The notes under the pieces are model-generated. The model made no database searches. It saw nothing but the letters and a program-made list of their open reading frames with translations, and had not been told where the DNA came from. DNA of 64,000 nucleotides from Nitrospirillum amazonense. GTDB lineage: Bacteria; Pseudomonadota; Alphaproteobacteria; Azospirillales; Azospirillaceae. Below are positions 24,459 through 33,997 of this stretch, piece by piece. The stretch covers positions 1-64,000 of the forward strand of contig NZ_VITN01000028.1 of the NCBI RefSeq assembly GCF_007828045.1. The letters are read 5' to 3'. The translations under genes were made by a program, and so were the position numbers. The first letter of the stretch is position 1, and each line of letters opens with the position of its first letter.

Positions 24459-25739
24459 TCACCCCGCCCGGCGCCCCCGCCGCATCGCCCCTTCGATATC
24501 CGGCAGGAACACCGTCAGGATGCCCAGGGCCGGCAGGTAGGCGCAGACTTTGTAGACGGTGGTGATGCTGGTCAGGTCCGCCAGCCAGCCCAGGGCCGCC
24601 GCCGCCACGCCCGCCACGCCGAAGGCCAGGCCGAAGAACAGGCCGGCCACGGTGCCGACCTTGCCCGGCATCAGTTCCTGGGCATAGACGACGATGGCGG
24701 GGAAGGCGGACGCCAGGCAGACGCCGATGACGCCGCTCAGCACGCTGGTCCAGAACAGGTTGGCGTACGGCAGGGCCAGGGTGAAGGGCAGCACGCCCAG
24801 GATGGACCACCAGATGACATGCTTGCGCCCGAAGCGGTCACCGATGGGGCCGCCGGCGATGGTGCCGACCGCGGCGGCGCCCAGGAAGATGAACAGGTGC
24901 AACTGCGCCGCCTTCACCGACAGACCGAAGGTCTGGATGAGATAGAAGGTGAAGTAGCTGGTGATGCTGGCCAGGTAGACGTACTTGGAAAAGATCAGCA
25001 TCAGCAGGATGACGAAGGCCAGGCTGACTTGGCGCGGCGTCAGGCCGGTGAGGTCCTCCTTGGCCGCCTTGGCGGCCTTGGGTTTGGCGTTGCGCTTGTA
25101 CCAAAGGCCGATGTTGGCCAGGACGATCATGCCTAGAAACGCGGCCAGGGAGAACCAGGCGATGCTGCCCCGGCCATGCGGCACGATGATGAAGGCCGCC
25201 AACAGGGGCCCCAAGGCGGAACCGGCGTTGCCGCCCACCTGGAACAGCGACTGGGCCAGCCCGTGCCGTCCGCCCGAGGCCATGCGCGCCACGCGGGAGG
25301 ATTCCGGATGGAAGACGGATGAGCCCGTGCCCACGAGGGCCGCCGCCGCCAGCACCAGCGGGAAGCTGGGCGCCATGGCCAGCAGCACCAGGCCCACCAG
25401 GGTGAAGCCCATGCCGATGGACAGGGAATAGGGCTTGGGCTTGGCGTCGGTATAGAGGCCGATCAAGGGCTGCAACAGCGAGGCGGTGATCTGGTAGACC
25501 AGGGTCACCAGGCCCACCTGGCTGAAGCTGAGGTCGAAGCTGCCCTTCAGGATGGGGTAGATGGCCGGCAGCATGGACTGCATCATGTCGTTCAACAGAT
25601 GGCAGAAGCTGATGGCCCCCAGCACCGAGAACACGGTGCCGCCGGCCTTGGCCCCGATCTGACCCATGGCCGTCTGCCCCACGGGGGATGGTGCCGCCGC
25701 ACCCACGCTTTCAGCCTGACTCACCGGTGGCACTCCCAT
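24459..25739 (-). CDS. Fsr-like MFS exporter (fosmidomycin resistance family)
   Basis: A 426-residue MFS protein with about 12 hydrophobic segments. SFCHLLNDMMQSMLPAIYPILKGSFDLSFSQVGL and FHPESSRVARMASGGRHGLAQSLFQVGGNAGSALGPLL are typical of the Fsr family of drug exporters. The start is set at 25739; a large upstream open frame is only antisense to the AraC gene. It is convergent with the exported small protein (4-base gap) and divergent from an AraC regulator with a palindrome between, so it is probably induced by that regulator. Substrate unknown. Confidence 0.85.
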   Translation of the reverse strand: MGVPPVSQAESVGAAAPSPVGQTAMGQIGAKAGGTVFSVLGAISFCHLLNDMMQSMLPAIYPILKGSFDLSFSQVGLVTLVYQITASLLQPLIGLYTDAKPKPYSLSIGMGFTLVGLVLLAMAPSFPLVLAAAALVGTGSSVFHPESSRVARMASGGRHGLAQSLFQVGGNAGSALGPLLAAFIIVPHGRGSIAWFSLAAFLGMIVLANIGLWYKRNAKPKAAKAAKEDLTGLTPRQVSLAFVILLMLIFSKYVYLASITSYFTFYLIQTFGLSVKAAQLHLFIFLGAAAVGTIAGGPIGDRFGRKHVIWWSILGVLPFTLALPYANLFWTSVLSGVIGVCLASAFPAIVVYAQELMPGKVGTVAGLFFGLAFGVAGVAAAALGWLADLTSITTVYKVCAYLPALGILTVFLPDIEGAMRRGRRAG

Positions 25740-25791
25740 CCCATGGGGCCGCGTGGCGCCGCGACCTCCCGATTTCCCAACCAGCCCCCTT

Positions 25792-25807
25792 TGCAAGAGA
25801 CCTTGCA
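25792..25807. promoter_or_regulatory. Inverted repeat between fsr-like and araC-like genes
   Basis: TGCAAG-AGAC-CTTGCA is a perfect 6-4-6 inverted repeat located 53 bases upstream of the exporter start and about 100 bases upstream of the regulator start, a suitable place for an operator shared by the divergent genes. Confidence 0.4.
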
Positions 25808-25907
25808 TTTCGGCGGCTGATGGACAAGCTAGCGCGCATGCTGGCGGCCTGCTTTCATCTTTAGGCCAAACTATTGCGGAACTGGGCCAACAAGGAGAGA
25901 CACGTTC

Positions 25908-26711
25908 ATGGTCCGCGATGTCCCCTCCCAGGTTTACGAGACGGCGCCGCAGCCGGTCTTCGCGCTGGGCAACGACTATCCACCCGGGCATGTGCTGCCG
26001 CCGCACCAGCATCGGCGCTGCCAATTGCTGTATTGTATTCGCGGCGTCATGACGGTGGCGACCGCGCAGGGCACCTGGATGGTCCCGGCGGACCGGGCCG
26101 TGTGGATCCCGGCCGGCGTGGTGCATGAGGTGGCGGTGGTGGTGGGCCCCGCCGTCATGCGCAGCCTGTACATCGATCCGGCGGTACTGCCGATGGCGCG
26201 CGGACCCGACACGCTGGCCCCCGGCGGCGGTCGCTGCCAGGTGGTGGGCGTCACGCCGCTGGTGCATGCCCTGCTGATCGAGGCGGCGGAGCTGCCGGTG
26301 GACGATGTGCCGGCGGAAAGCCGCGGCGGCATGATCATGGCCCTGCTGCTGCATGACCTGGCGTCGCTGCCCGTGCTGCCGTTGTCCATGCCGCTGCCCA
26401 CCGACGCACGGCTGGCGGCCCGCTGTCGCGCCTTCGTGGCCGAGCCCGACCCGCACGCCACCATCGACGGCTGGGCCCATGAATTGGGCATGAGCCGCCG
26501 GGCCTTCACCCGCCAGTTCCGCCGCGAAACCGGCCTCAGCTTCGCCGCTTGGCGCCAGCAGGCCTGCCTGTTCGCGGCCTTGCCCCGGCTGGCGGCGGGG
26601 GACGCGGTGACCACCGTGGCGCTGGATCTGGGCTACGACAGCCCCGCCGCCTTCACCAGCATGTTCAAGCGCCTGCTGGGCGTGCCGCCCAGCCGTTACC
26701 TGCGGGCCTGA
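25908..26711 (+). CDS. AraC-family transcriptional regulator
   Basis: A 267-residue regulator with an N-terminal cupin ligand domain (PPHQHRRCQLLYCIRGVMTV; PADRAVWIPAGVVHEV) and a C-terminal AraC double helix-turn-helix (MSRRAFTRQFRRETGLSFAAWRQQ, then VALDLGYDSPAAFTSMFKRLLGVPPSRY). AAGGAGA precedes the ATG. It is divergent from the Fsr-like exporter and probably controls it; this exporter/AraC pairing is common in proteobacteria. Confidence 0.9.
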   Translation: MVRDVPSQVYETAPQPVFALGNDYPPGHVLPPHQHRRCQLLYCIRGVMTVATAQGTWMVPADRAVWIPAGVVHEVAVVVGPAVMRSLYIDPAVLPMARGPDTLAPGGGRCQVVGVTPLVHALLIEAAELPVDDVPAESRGGMIMALLLHDLASLPVLPLSMPLPTDARLAARCRAFVAEPDPHATIDGWAHELGMSRRAFTRQFRRETGLSFAAWRQQACLFAALPRLAAGDAVTTVALDLGYDSPAAFTSMFKRLLGVPPSRYLRA

Positions 26712-26718
26712 ACGAACA

Positions 26719-26742
26719 GGGCGGCACCCACCGGAGCCGCCC
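26719..26742. terminator. Stem-loop between convergent genes
   Basis: GGGCGGC (26719-26725) pairs with GCCGCCC (26736-26742) around a 10-base loop, just past the AraC stop and before the convergent small gene. There is only a short T tract, so this is a weak terminator candidate. Confidence 0.4.
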
Positions 26743-26774
26743 CGCCCTTAATCACAAGGGACCCGCGCGGAGGG

Positions 26775-27038
26775 TCAGACCGCCTCGAAGGTGGCGATGG
26801 CCGGCGCGCCGGCCATCTGGCCCGTGTAGGTGACGACAAAGGGAACAGGCAGCGCCGGTCCCAGCAGGACGGTGGCGGTGATGATGTATTCCTCCCCCTT
26901 CGACAGGCCCTGGCCCGTCACGGCGAAGATGGTGACGTTGGGGGACGGGCCGCCCCAGACATAGCTGCCGATGCCCCCCGCGATGTTGGCGCCGTGGCCC
27001 GAAATGCGGGTGTTGGTGAATTCAGTCACGCCGGCCAT
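26775..27038 (-). CDS. Hypothetical 87-residue protein
   Basis: A small, mostly beta-type protein without signal peptide, rich in Gly, Thr and Val (ITATVLLGPALPVPFVVTYTGQMAGAPAIATFEAV). I do not recognise it. I prefer the ATG at 27038 because GGAG lies about six bases upstream; an ATG at 27050 is also in frame. It stands alone between a convergent AraC gene and the downstream end of a cyclase gene on the same strand. Confidence 0.55.
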   Translation of the reverse strand: MAGVTEFTNTRISGHGANIAGGIGSYVWGGPSPNVTIFAVTGQGLSKGEEYIITATVLLGPALPVPFVVTYTGQMAGAPAIATFEAV

Positions 27039-27224
27039 TCCGATCTCCATTTTTCAAAGGGTTGACGCCCAGGACGATGCGCGCCGCAGCGTGCGGCCTT
27101 AGATTGTTCGCATATGCGACAGGGCGCGCCTAAGGTGTGCCGCAACGCGTCAACCGTCAATTCGAAAAGTGGCAGAGTCGAAAAAATTTCTTATTATGGT
27201 TGTAGGTCGCCGCGTCTATCGGCT

Positions 27225-28001
27225 TTACCCGTCGATGATGGCGACCGCCCGGGTCCACCCGGCCGAGGCACCTTTGATCTTGGCCGGGAAGCAGCTGACC
27301 GTGAAGCCCGTGGCGGGCAGAGCCTCCAGGTTATGCAGCTTTTCCAGGTGGCAATAGCCGATGTCGCGGCCGGCCTTGTGGCCTTCCCAGATCAGGCCCA
27401 CGTCCTTGGTCTGGGCGAACTTCTTGGCAGTGTGGGGGAAGGGGGCGTCCCAACTCCACGCGTCGGTGCCGGTGACGCGCACGCCGCGCTCCGTCAGGTA
27501 CAGCGTCGCCTCCCGCCCCATGCCGCAACCGGCGCCCAGGAAGTCGCCCTGGCCGTAGCGGGAACCGGCATGGGTGTTGACCAGCACGATGTCCAGCGGC
27601 CGCAAGATATGGCCGACGCGGGCCAGTTCCGCCTCAACCTCCGCCGCGCTGACCACATGGCCGTCGGGCAGGTGGCGGAAGTCTAGCTTCACACCGGGGT
27701 TGAAGCACCATTCCAGCGGCACCTCATCGATGGTGATCGCCCGCTGCCCCTTGTTCATGGTGGAAGCGTAGTGCCAGGGCGCATCCAGATGGGTGCCGTT
27801 GTGGGTCGACAGGCGCACGGTCTCGGCCGCCGCGAACTCCGCATCCGGCATGTCGTTGGGGTCCAGCTCGGGGAAGAACGCCGTCAGTTCATGCAGCGTA
27901 TCCTTATGCGTCTGGTACTCGATATGCGGGCGCATGAAGGGCGGGTCGGCCACCACGTCGTTGTCGAGGGTGACGGAGATGTCGATGAAGGTGCGGGCCA
28001 T
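27225..28001 (-). CDS. Cyclase-family metal-dependent hydrolase
   Basis: A 258-residue protein of the cyclase/kynurenine formamidase-like family, with the metal-binding signature HNGTHLDAPWHYA near residues 65-78 and DIVLVNTHAG and GTDAWSWDAPF further on. It is longer than the KynB in this window and not linked to tryptophan genes, so the substrate is probably another amide or lactone. It lies downstream of an MFS transporter and a TonB receptor on the same strand, which suggests a catabolic unit. The start at 28001 begins like family members (MARTFIDIS). Confidence 0.85.
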   Translation of the reverse strand: MARTFIDISVTLDNDVVADPPFMRPHIEYQTHKDTLHELTAFFPELDPNDMPDAEFAAAETVRLSTHNGTHLDAPWHYASTMNKGQRAITIDEVPLEWCFNPGVKLDFRHLPDGHVVSAAEVEAELARVGHILRPLDIVLVNTHAGSRYGQGDFLGAGCGMGREATLYLTERGVRVTGTDAWSWDAPFPHTAKKFAQTKDVGLIWEGHKAGRDIGYCHLEKLHNLEALPATGFTVSCFPAKIKGASAGWTRAVAIIDG

Positions 28002-28168
28002 GCTGCCGGTTCCTGTCTGTACCACCATGGGCGACGGGACCGCCGGGTTCATGACCCGGGTACGCTGGTGTCCTTATTCCTCCCGTCTTGGGTCCGCATT
28101 AGACCGGGGCGCGGGGGTAAAAGAAAAATCGATAAAACCCATGCGTCGTCATCGGCGGGGCGAATAGG

Positions 28169-29446
28169 TCATGCCCCGTCGGCCACCCGCACGCGTGGGA
28201 TCAGGATACGTACCAGCAGGAAGGCCAGGCCGTAGGCCACGGCGCAATAGATGAACAGCGGCTGATAGCCACCATGGGCCGCCAACCAGCTGGTGGCCTG
28301 CAGGATCAGCACGCCGCCCAGATTGCCGCTGAAGGCGCCGACACCGATGGCCGTGCCCACCATGCGCACGGGGAAGGCGTCGGCCGCGAGCGCGAAAACG
28401 TTGGTGGAGAAACCCTGGTGTGCCGCCAGCACCAGGCCCACCAGCAGCACCGCCGGCCAGGGGCTGTCCGCCCAGAGCGCCAGCGGCAGGGGCAGGACCA
28501 GCACGGCGGAGGCCGCCATGGGTATCCAGCGCGCCCGGCTGGGCGACACGCCCGCCGCCAGCAGGCGCGCCGGCACGATGCCGCCCAGCAGCGCCCCCAC
28601 CGTGGCCAGGGCGTAGACCGTGGCCACCGGCGCCCCGATGTGCCGCATGTCGAGATCAAAGCGCTGGTGGAAGAAGTCCGGCATCCACAGCAGCATGAAC
28701 CACCAGACCGGATCGGTCAGGAACTTGGCCCCAGCCACCGCCCAGCAATGCCGGTCAGTCAGCAGCAGCCGCCAGGACCAGGCCGGCTGATCCTCGACGG
28801 GTGAGGCCACGGCCCGCACCCGGGGCCGTGAGGGCAACAGGAACCAGGCCACCAGCCAGATGAGGCCGGCGGCGCCGGTGATGAAGAAAGTGAGGTGCCA
28901 GCCCCATTCCAGCGCCAACCAGGGCAGGATCAGGGGGGTCGCCACCGCGCCCACATTGGGCGCGGCGTTCATCAGGCCGATGGCGATGGAGCGGCGGTCG
29001 GCCGGGAACCAGCGCGCCACCGCCTTGGCGGCCGCCGGGGTGTTGGCGGCCTCCGCCACACCCAGGGCCAGGCGGCAGGCCAGGAACTGCCCGGTGGTAC
29101 GGGCGCCGGCATGCGCCATGGCCGCCAGGCTCCACGCCGCCACCGCCAGGGGATAGCCCCAGCGCAAGCCCACCCGGTCGATGAACCAGCCGGCCCCCAC
29201 CAGGGCCAGCATGCCGGCGGCCTGGAAGGCGGTCATGACCAGGCCGTAATCCTCCTGCGCCCAACCCAGATCGGCATCGATCAAGGGCTTCAGCAGGGCC
29301 ATGCTCTGCCGGTCGGCGTAGTTCAGGGCCGTGGCGGCGAAGACGCAGGCCAGCACCAGCCACGGTGCCCAGCCCAGCGGCCGGCGGGCCACAAGGGCGG
29401 GGGCCTCGGTCACGCTGTCCGGGCCGGTGTCGGTCTGTGTCGTCAT
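28169..29446 (-). CDS. MFS transporter of the anion:cation symporter (ACS) type
   Basis: A 425-residue MFS protein with about 12 helices. Family clues are ALNYADRQSMALLKPLIDADLGW after helix 1, and RWFPADRRSIAIGLMNAAPNVGAVATPLI, typical of the hexuronate/organic-acid ACS group. It lies 13 bases downstream of the TonB receptor and upstream of the cyclase-family hydrolase, which fits uptake of an organic acid after passage through the receptor. Confidence 0.85.
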   Translation of the reverse strand: MTTQTDTGPDSVTEAPALVARRPLGWAPWLVLACVFAATALNYADRQSMALLKPLIDADLGWAQEDYGLVMTAFQAAGMLALVGAGWFIDRVGLRWGYPLAVAAWSLAAMAHAGARTTGQFLACRLALGVAEAANTPAAAKAVARWFPADRRSIAIGLMNAAPNVGAVATPLILPWLALEWGWHLTFFITGAAGLIWLVAWFLLPSRPRVRAVASPVEDQPAWSWRLLLTDRHCWAVAGAKFLTDPVWWFMLLWMPDFFHQRFDLDMRHIGAPVATVYALATVGALLGGIVPARLLAAGVSPSRARWIPMAASAVLVLPLPLALWADSPWPAVLLVGLVLAAHQGFSTNVFALAADAFPVRMVGTAIGVGAFSGNLGGVLILQATSWLAAHGGYQPLFIYCAVAYGLAFLLVRILIPRVRVADGA

Positions 29447-29459
29447 GCCGTCAGCCTAC

Positions 29460-31838
29460 TCAGAACTTCGTCCGGATGCCCAGGCCCAGGATGCGCTGGG
29501 CATCGCGCGGCACGCCCAGGCGGACATAGGTGGTGGAGGGCACGGCGACGCCGTTGACCACGCTGGTGGCGCTGTCCGGCACCTTGGACACGGTATAGAA
29601 CTGGTTCAGCAGGTTCTGGGCATAGAGGCGGACGACGAAGCGGTCCTCCGGTGCCGCGAAGTCCACGCCCAGATTCCAGATCCCATAGGCCTTCTGGATG
29701 GTGGCCGGGGATTCGCCGATGTCCATCTGCTGGTCCGCCCGCCAGGAATAACTGGTGTCGATGGTGATGCCCACGGGCACGCTGTCCGGCAGGGGCAGCT
29801 TGTAGGCCGCGTCCGCCGTCAGCTTCCACTTGGGCGCATAGGGCAGGACCTTGCCATTGGGGTAATAGCAGGTGGCCGGCGCGCCGGTGGGGCAGGCGAA
29901 CTGCACGATGGTGGCGTCGGTGTAGGCGGCACCCCCGTTCAGCGTCAGACCGGGCAGGGGCCGCGTCAGGAAATCCAGTTCCACGCCCTGGGTGCGCACC
30001 GTGCCGGCGTTGACCAGGGTGCTGACCACGGCACCGTTGATGTTGGTGAAGCTGTTGGTCTGGAAGCCGTCGATGTCGTCGCGGAACAGCGCCAGGCTGG
30101 CGACGACCTTGTTGTCCAGGGCGGAGGTCTTCAGCCCCACCTCATAGGCGTTGGAGGTTTCCGGCGACAGGCGGCCGGTGTTGTTGGCCGCCATGTTGAA
30201 GAAGATGTTGTAGGCCGGCCCCTTATAGCCCTGGGAATAGGTGAAGTAGGCCATGGTGTTGGGGCCCAGGTCGTACTGAACCCCCGCCTTGGCCGACGCG
30301 TCGTTGCGGCTGTAGTTGTTGGCGCTGGCGAAGCTGGCGCCGATGCCGGCGAAACCGGTAGCGGTGGCCACGCGCTGGAAGGTGTAGTCCAGCTCGTCAT
30401 GCGTCAGGCGGCCGCCGAAGGTCAGGCGGAAATCGTCGGTGATATGATAGGTGCCCTGGCCGAACAGCGCCTCGTTGTTGGTGGTCACGCTGTCCACCGC
30501 CGTGCCGGAGGCGCGGCCGTAGGTGGAACTGCCGGACGCGCACGGGATGTTGCCGTTGGCCAGCGCCGCCAGGGTAGAGGCGGTGCAGGTGACGTCCGAC
30601 CGGGTGAAGCGTTCCTTGGTGTCGGTGTGGAAGAAGAAGAACCCGCCGACATAATCGAACCGGCCCCCCAGGTCGGAGGCGTAGCGCAGTTCCTGTGAAT
30701 ACTGGTTCAGGTCGACGTAGCCATGGTCGGCCAGGCTGGTGCTGCCGCCGGGCACGGATGACCCCACGTAGGCCGGGTAGCTGGCGGTGAAATCACCGTC
30801 CCGGGTTTCCACATTGTGCCAGCCGCGCCAGGCGGAGATGGAGGTGAAGGTCCCCGCCGGCAACGCCCAGTCCACCTGGACGGAGGTGCCGAAGTTGCGG
30901 TCCTTGGTGCGGGGATCGACATCGTTGTTGATGTCCTTGTTGGTCGCCGAGGGATACACGGGCGCCAAGGCCGGGATCAGGCCGCGCACGTTGGCGGCGC
31001 TGTTGGAGATGATCTGGATGGATTCGGCGCAGCAATTGTCGTCCGCCTCGGCATAGTCGCCGATGAAGGTGACCTTGACCGCGTCGGTGGGCGTCCACTG
31101 CAGCTTGGCCCGGGCGCCCTTGTGGTCATAGCCGTTGATGTCGTGGCCGTTGTGGACATTGCGGCCATTGCCATCGGCATGACCGTAAAACGCCGCGAGC
31201 TGGGCCACCAGGTCGCCGCTGAGGGGGGCGGAGATGCTGCTGCGCAGCCGTACCTCGCCATTGTCGGCGCCGGATGCCTCGGCATAGCCGCCGAAGCTGG
31301 TCTTGGGATCCGCCGTCACGATGTTGATGACGCCAGCCGAGGCGTTCTTGCCGAACAGCGTGCCCTGGGGCCCCCGCAACACCTCGACCCGGTCGATGTC
31401 CAGCAGGTCGGTCACCGCCATGCCGGAACGGGCGTAGACCACGCCATCCACCACGGTGGACACGCTGGGCTCCGCACCCGAGCTGAACGACAGGGTGCCG
31501 ATGCCACGGATGTTCAGGGCAGAGTTCTTGTTGGTGGTGCCTTTGCGGAAGGTCACGCCCGGCACCAGGTTGGGCAGGGATTCCGAGGTACTGACGCCGG
31601 CATGGGCCAGGGCGTCGCCCGTCACCACCGACATCGCGACCGGAACCGAGGTCAGGTTTTCCCCCCGCTTCTGCGCCGTCACGATGATCTCCGTCAGCGC
31701 GTCGTCATCCGTGGACGTGGCCTCGGCCGCGTGGGCGCCGCCCGCCAGGGACAGCGCCAGGGCGGCGGTGCCCAGCAGACGGAATGACAAACCCACTTTA
31801 CGCGACTGTCCGATGGCTGCCCTGTTGGTGGTCTTCAT
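29460..31838 (-). CDS. TonB-dependent outer-membrane receptor
   Basis: A 792-residue receptor with signal peptide (SLAGGAHA-AEA), a TonB-box-like EIIVTAQKRGENL, a plug domain (about residues 55-170, with VEVLRGPQGTLFGKNASAGVINIVT) and a 22-strand-type barrel ending in an aromatic residue (GLGIRTKF). The IIVTAQKR start and overall shape are typical of receptors in Caulobacter/Sphingomonas-type bacteria that import non-siderophore nutrients. It leads the MFS-cyclase unit and is divergent from an LLM monooxygenase, so it probably imports the substrate of that pathway. Confidence 0.92.
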   Translation of the reverse strand: MKTTNRAAIGQSRKVGLSFRLLGTAALALSLAGGAHAAEATSTDDDALTEIIVTAQKRGENLTSVPVAMSVVTGDALAHAGVSTSESLPNLVPGVTFRKGTTNKNSALNIRGIGTLSFSSGAEPSVSTVVDGVVYARSGMAVTDLLDIDRVEVLRGPQGTLFGKNASAGVINIVTADPKTSFGGYAEASGADNGEVRLRSSISAPLSGDLVAQLAAFYGHADGNGRNVHNGHDINGYDHKGARAKLQWTPTDAVKVTFIGDYAEADDNCCAESIQIISNSAANVRGLIPALAPVYPSATNKDINNDVDPRTKDRNFGTSVQVDWALPAGTFTSISAWRGWHNVETRDGDFTASYPAYVGSSVPGGSTSLADHGYVDLNQYSQELRYASDLGGRFDYVGGFFFFHTDTKERFTRSDVTCTASTLAALANGNIPCASGSSTYGRASGTAVDSVTTNNEALFGQGTYHITDDFRLTFGGRLTHDELDYTFQRVATATGFAGIGASFASANNYSRNDASAKAGVQYDLGPNTMAYFTYSQGYKGPAYNIFFNMAANNTGRLSPETSNAYEVGLKTSALDNKVVASLALFRDDIDGFQTNSFTNINGAVVSTLVNAGTVRTQGVELDFLTRPLPGLTLNGGAAYTDATIVQFACPTGAPATCYYPNGKVLPYAPKWKLTADAAYKLPLPDSVPVGITIDTSYSWRADQQMDIGESPATIQKAYGIWNLGVDFAAPEDRFVVRLYAQNLLNQFYTVSKVPDSATSVVNGVAVPSTTYVRLGVPRDAQRILGLGIRTKF

Positions 31839-32153
31839 CCCTCGAACTCCCCTTCCGTGGCATTAATTCACATCAGTTTATGTGTTTATTGAAGATTATT
31901 CACTAACATATTCAGCATACAAATTAACGCGGTCAACGAACTTCACTGCAAATTTGGACAATTGCCGTATGCGTGATGAGCATTCCCCACAAAAAATAAG
32001 TTGAAATGGAAACCGGTGGGGTGGAGAGTGTGCGGGCCCGGGCAGGGGCCTTGCCAGGCCTCGACCCGCGTCACGAATTCCGCTTCATGTTCAGGGACTT
32101 AACCATTCGATTCCCCGGGCATGCCAGCCAGATGGAAAGGCCTGAGCCACCCC
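31839..32153. promoter_or_regulatory. Divergent promoter region between TonB receptor and LLM monooxygenase
   Basis: This 315-base interval has no gene. Its central part (about 31860-32000) is AT-rich. On the minus strand TTGACC (31936-31931) and GAATAT (31913-31908) are separated by 17 bases and could be the receptor promoter. I could not define a convincing plus-strand promoter or operator. Confidence 0.4.
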
Positions 32154-33254
32154 ATGTCGAACACCACATCCCCGTCCTCCCAGACTTCGTTGTCGGCCGC
32201 CCCCCATTGTGAGGTGGGCTGGTTTTCCGCCCTCTGCGACGACGACTATGAGTTCCTGGGGGTGCGCGATCCGGCCCTGCTGTCCAGTTTCGAGCACTGT
32301 CGGAACATCGTGCTGACGGCGGAGAAGGGCGGGTACGATAACATCCTTCTGCCCTCCGGCTACAGCCTGGGCATCGACACCACCGCCTTCGCCGCCGCCA
32401 TGGCGCCGCTGTTGCGCCGGCTTAAGCTTTTGGTGGCCATCCGCTGTGGTGAGATGTGGCCGCCGCAGTTGGCGCGCCAGTTGGCGACGCTGGACCAGAT
32501 GCTGCAGGGTCGGCTCAGCATCAACATCATTTCCAGCGACATGCCGGGCGAGACGCTGCCCAGCGCCGCCCGCTATACCCGCACGACAGAGTTGATGGCG
32601 TTGTTGCGTAGCCTGCTGAATGGGGAGGCGGTGGACTTCAAGGGCGAGTTCTACAATGTCGCGGTGGAGCCCCCGCGCGTCCGCCCTGTCAATGGCAAGG
32701 CGCCGCTGTTCTACTTCGGCGGCCTGTCGGACGACGCGCGCGAGGCCGCGGCCAAGGGGGCGGACGTCTACCTGATGTGGCCGGACCGCCTGGGCGAGGT
32801 GAAGGCCATCGTCGACGACCTGTCGGCCCGCGCCGCCCGCCACGGCCGCCCGCTGCGCTTCGGCTACCGCGTCCACGTGGTGGTGCGCGAGACGGAGGCG
32901 GAGGCGCGCGCGGCCGCTGACCGCCTGCTGTCCCGCCTGGACGCGGCGGAGGGTGACCGCATCCGCAAGCAGTCGCTGGACAGCGCCTCGCTGGGCGTCA
33001 GCCGCCAGGCGGGCCTGCGCGAGGCCTCGGACAACGACGGCTATGTCGAGGAAAACCTGTGGACCGGCATCGGCCGCGCCCGCTCCGGCTGTGGGGCCGC
33101 CATCGTCGGTGACCCGGACCAGGTACTGGCCAAGCTGCGGGCCTATCAGGCGGTGGGGATTGAGGCCTTCATCCTGTCAGGCTATCCGCATGCGCGGGAA
33201 TGCGACCTGTTTGCCCGCCATGTCCTGCCACATTTGAACCATGGCCCCCTTTAA
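32154..33254 (+). CDS. LLM-class flavin-dependent monooxygenase (SsuD-like)
   Basis: A 366-residue bacterial-luciferase-like protein related to alkanesulfonate monooxygenases: LLVAIRCGEMWPPQLARQLATLDQMLQGRLSINIISS, RYTRTTELMALLRSLL, YFGGLSDDAREAAAKGADVYLMW and FILSGYPHARECDLF. Such enzymes use reduced flavin from a separate reductase to oxidise sulfonates, aldehydes or heterocycles. It is divergent from the TonB receptor/MFS/cyclase unit and followed by a TetR regulator. SsuD resemblance is clear, but no sulfonate transporter is adjacent, so the substrate is open. The start at 32154 is chosen over 32121, which lacks a family match. Confidence 0.85.
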   Translation: MSNTTSPSSQTSLSAAPHCEVGWFSALCDDDYEFLGVRDPALLSSFEHCRNIVLTAEKGGYDNILLPSGYSLGIDTTAFAAAMAPLLRRLKLLVAIRCGEMWPPQLARQLATLDQMLQGRLSINIISSDMPGETLPSAARYTRTTELMALLRSLLNGEAVDFKGEFYNVAVEPPRVRPVNGKAPLFYFGGLSDDAREAAAKGADVYLMWPDRLGEVKAIVDDLSARAARHGRPLRFGYRVHVVVRETEAEARAAADRLLSRLDAAEGDRIRKQSLDSASLGVSRQAGLREASDNDGYVEENLWTGIGRARSGCGAAIVGDPDQVLAKLRAYQAVGIEAFILSGYPHARECDLFARHVLPHLNHGPL

Positions 33255-33349
33255 AAGCGTTCCTTGAAGGGGAACATCTGTTCCCTTAACCCCAGCCGCG
33301 ACCGCCGGTATATAGGCGGCTTGCGGCTGGAATTGGGGATGTGTCGGCT

Positions 33350-33997
33350 ATGGCTGTGGAACAGTACCGGGAACGTGTGAAGTCCGAAAAGCGCGCCGCG
33401 GCCCTGGCCGCCGCCGGCCGGGCCTTCCTGTCCCACGGCTACGACCGCACCACCCTAGCCCATGTCGCCAGGGAGGCCGGTATCTCCACCGGCACCCTGT
33501 TCAAGCACTTCCCTACCAAGGCCGCCCTGTTCGAGGGCATCATGGAAGAGTTGTGGGAGGTGGATCCGGAGTTGCAGCGCCCGCCGCCGCCCGCCGGGAA
33601 CCCCGCCGCCGGCCTGACCGCCATCGGCCATGATTATGCCGGCAAGCTGCGCCAGCCCCACACCGGCCCCCTGTTCCGCGTCATCATCGCGGAGGCGTCG
33701 CGTTTCCCGGAGCTTGGTCAGGCGCTGTTCCTGCGCGGCAAGGCACCCTACCTCGACCGCCTGCATGCCTATCTGCGGTCCGAGATCGCGGCCGGCACCA
33801 TGGACATCCACGACGTGCCCCTGGCCGCGCGCCAGTTCCTGGGCATGATCAACGATTTGATCTTCTGGCCCACGTTCCTGGCCGCCGATCAGGTGGTGGA
33901 CGATGCCGAGGTGGCGCACGTCATCGACGAGGCGGTGCTGACCCTGCTGGCCCGCTACGGCCGGCCCGTCAAGGACGAGGCGGCACGGCCGGCGTGA
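33350..33997 (+). CDS. TetR-family transcriptional regulator
   Basis: A 215-residue regulator. The N-terminal helix-turn-helix is RAFLSHGYDRTTLAHVAREAGISTGTLFKHFPTKAALFEGIM (about residues 25-65), and the rest is a helical ligand domain of the TetR_C type. It lies about 95 bases downstream of the LLM monooxygenase and may control that gene and the divergent receptor operon. A GTG at 33341 in the same frame is an alternative start. The end overlaps the convergent hydrolase gene by 29 bases. Confidence 0.9.
   Translation: MAVEQYRERVKSEKRAAALAAAGRAFLSHGYDRTTLAHVAREAGISTGTLFKHFPTKAALFEGIMEELWEVDPELQRPPPPAGNPAAGLTAIGHDYAGKLRQPHTGPLFRVIIAEASRFPELGQALFLRGKAPYLDRLHAYLRSEIAAGTMDIHDVPLAARQFLGMINDLIFWPTFLAADQVVDDAEVAHVIDEAVLTLLARYGRPVKDEAARPA

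Noticed and set aside
25740-26480. Upstream extension of the Fsr-like frame
   Set aside because: It lies antisense to the AraC gene and lacks a transport-protein sequence; the exporter begins at 25739.
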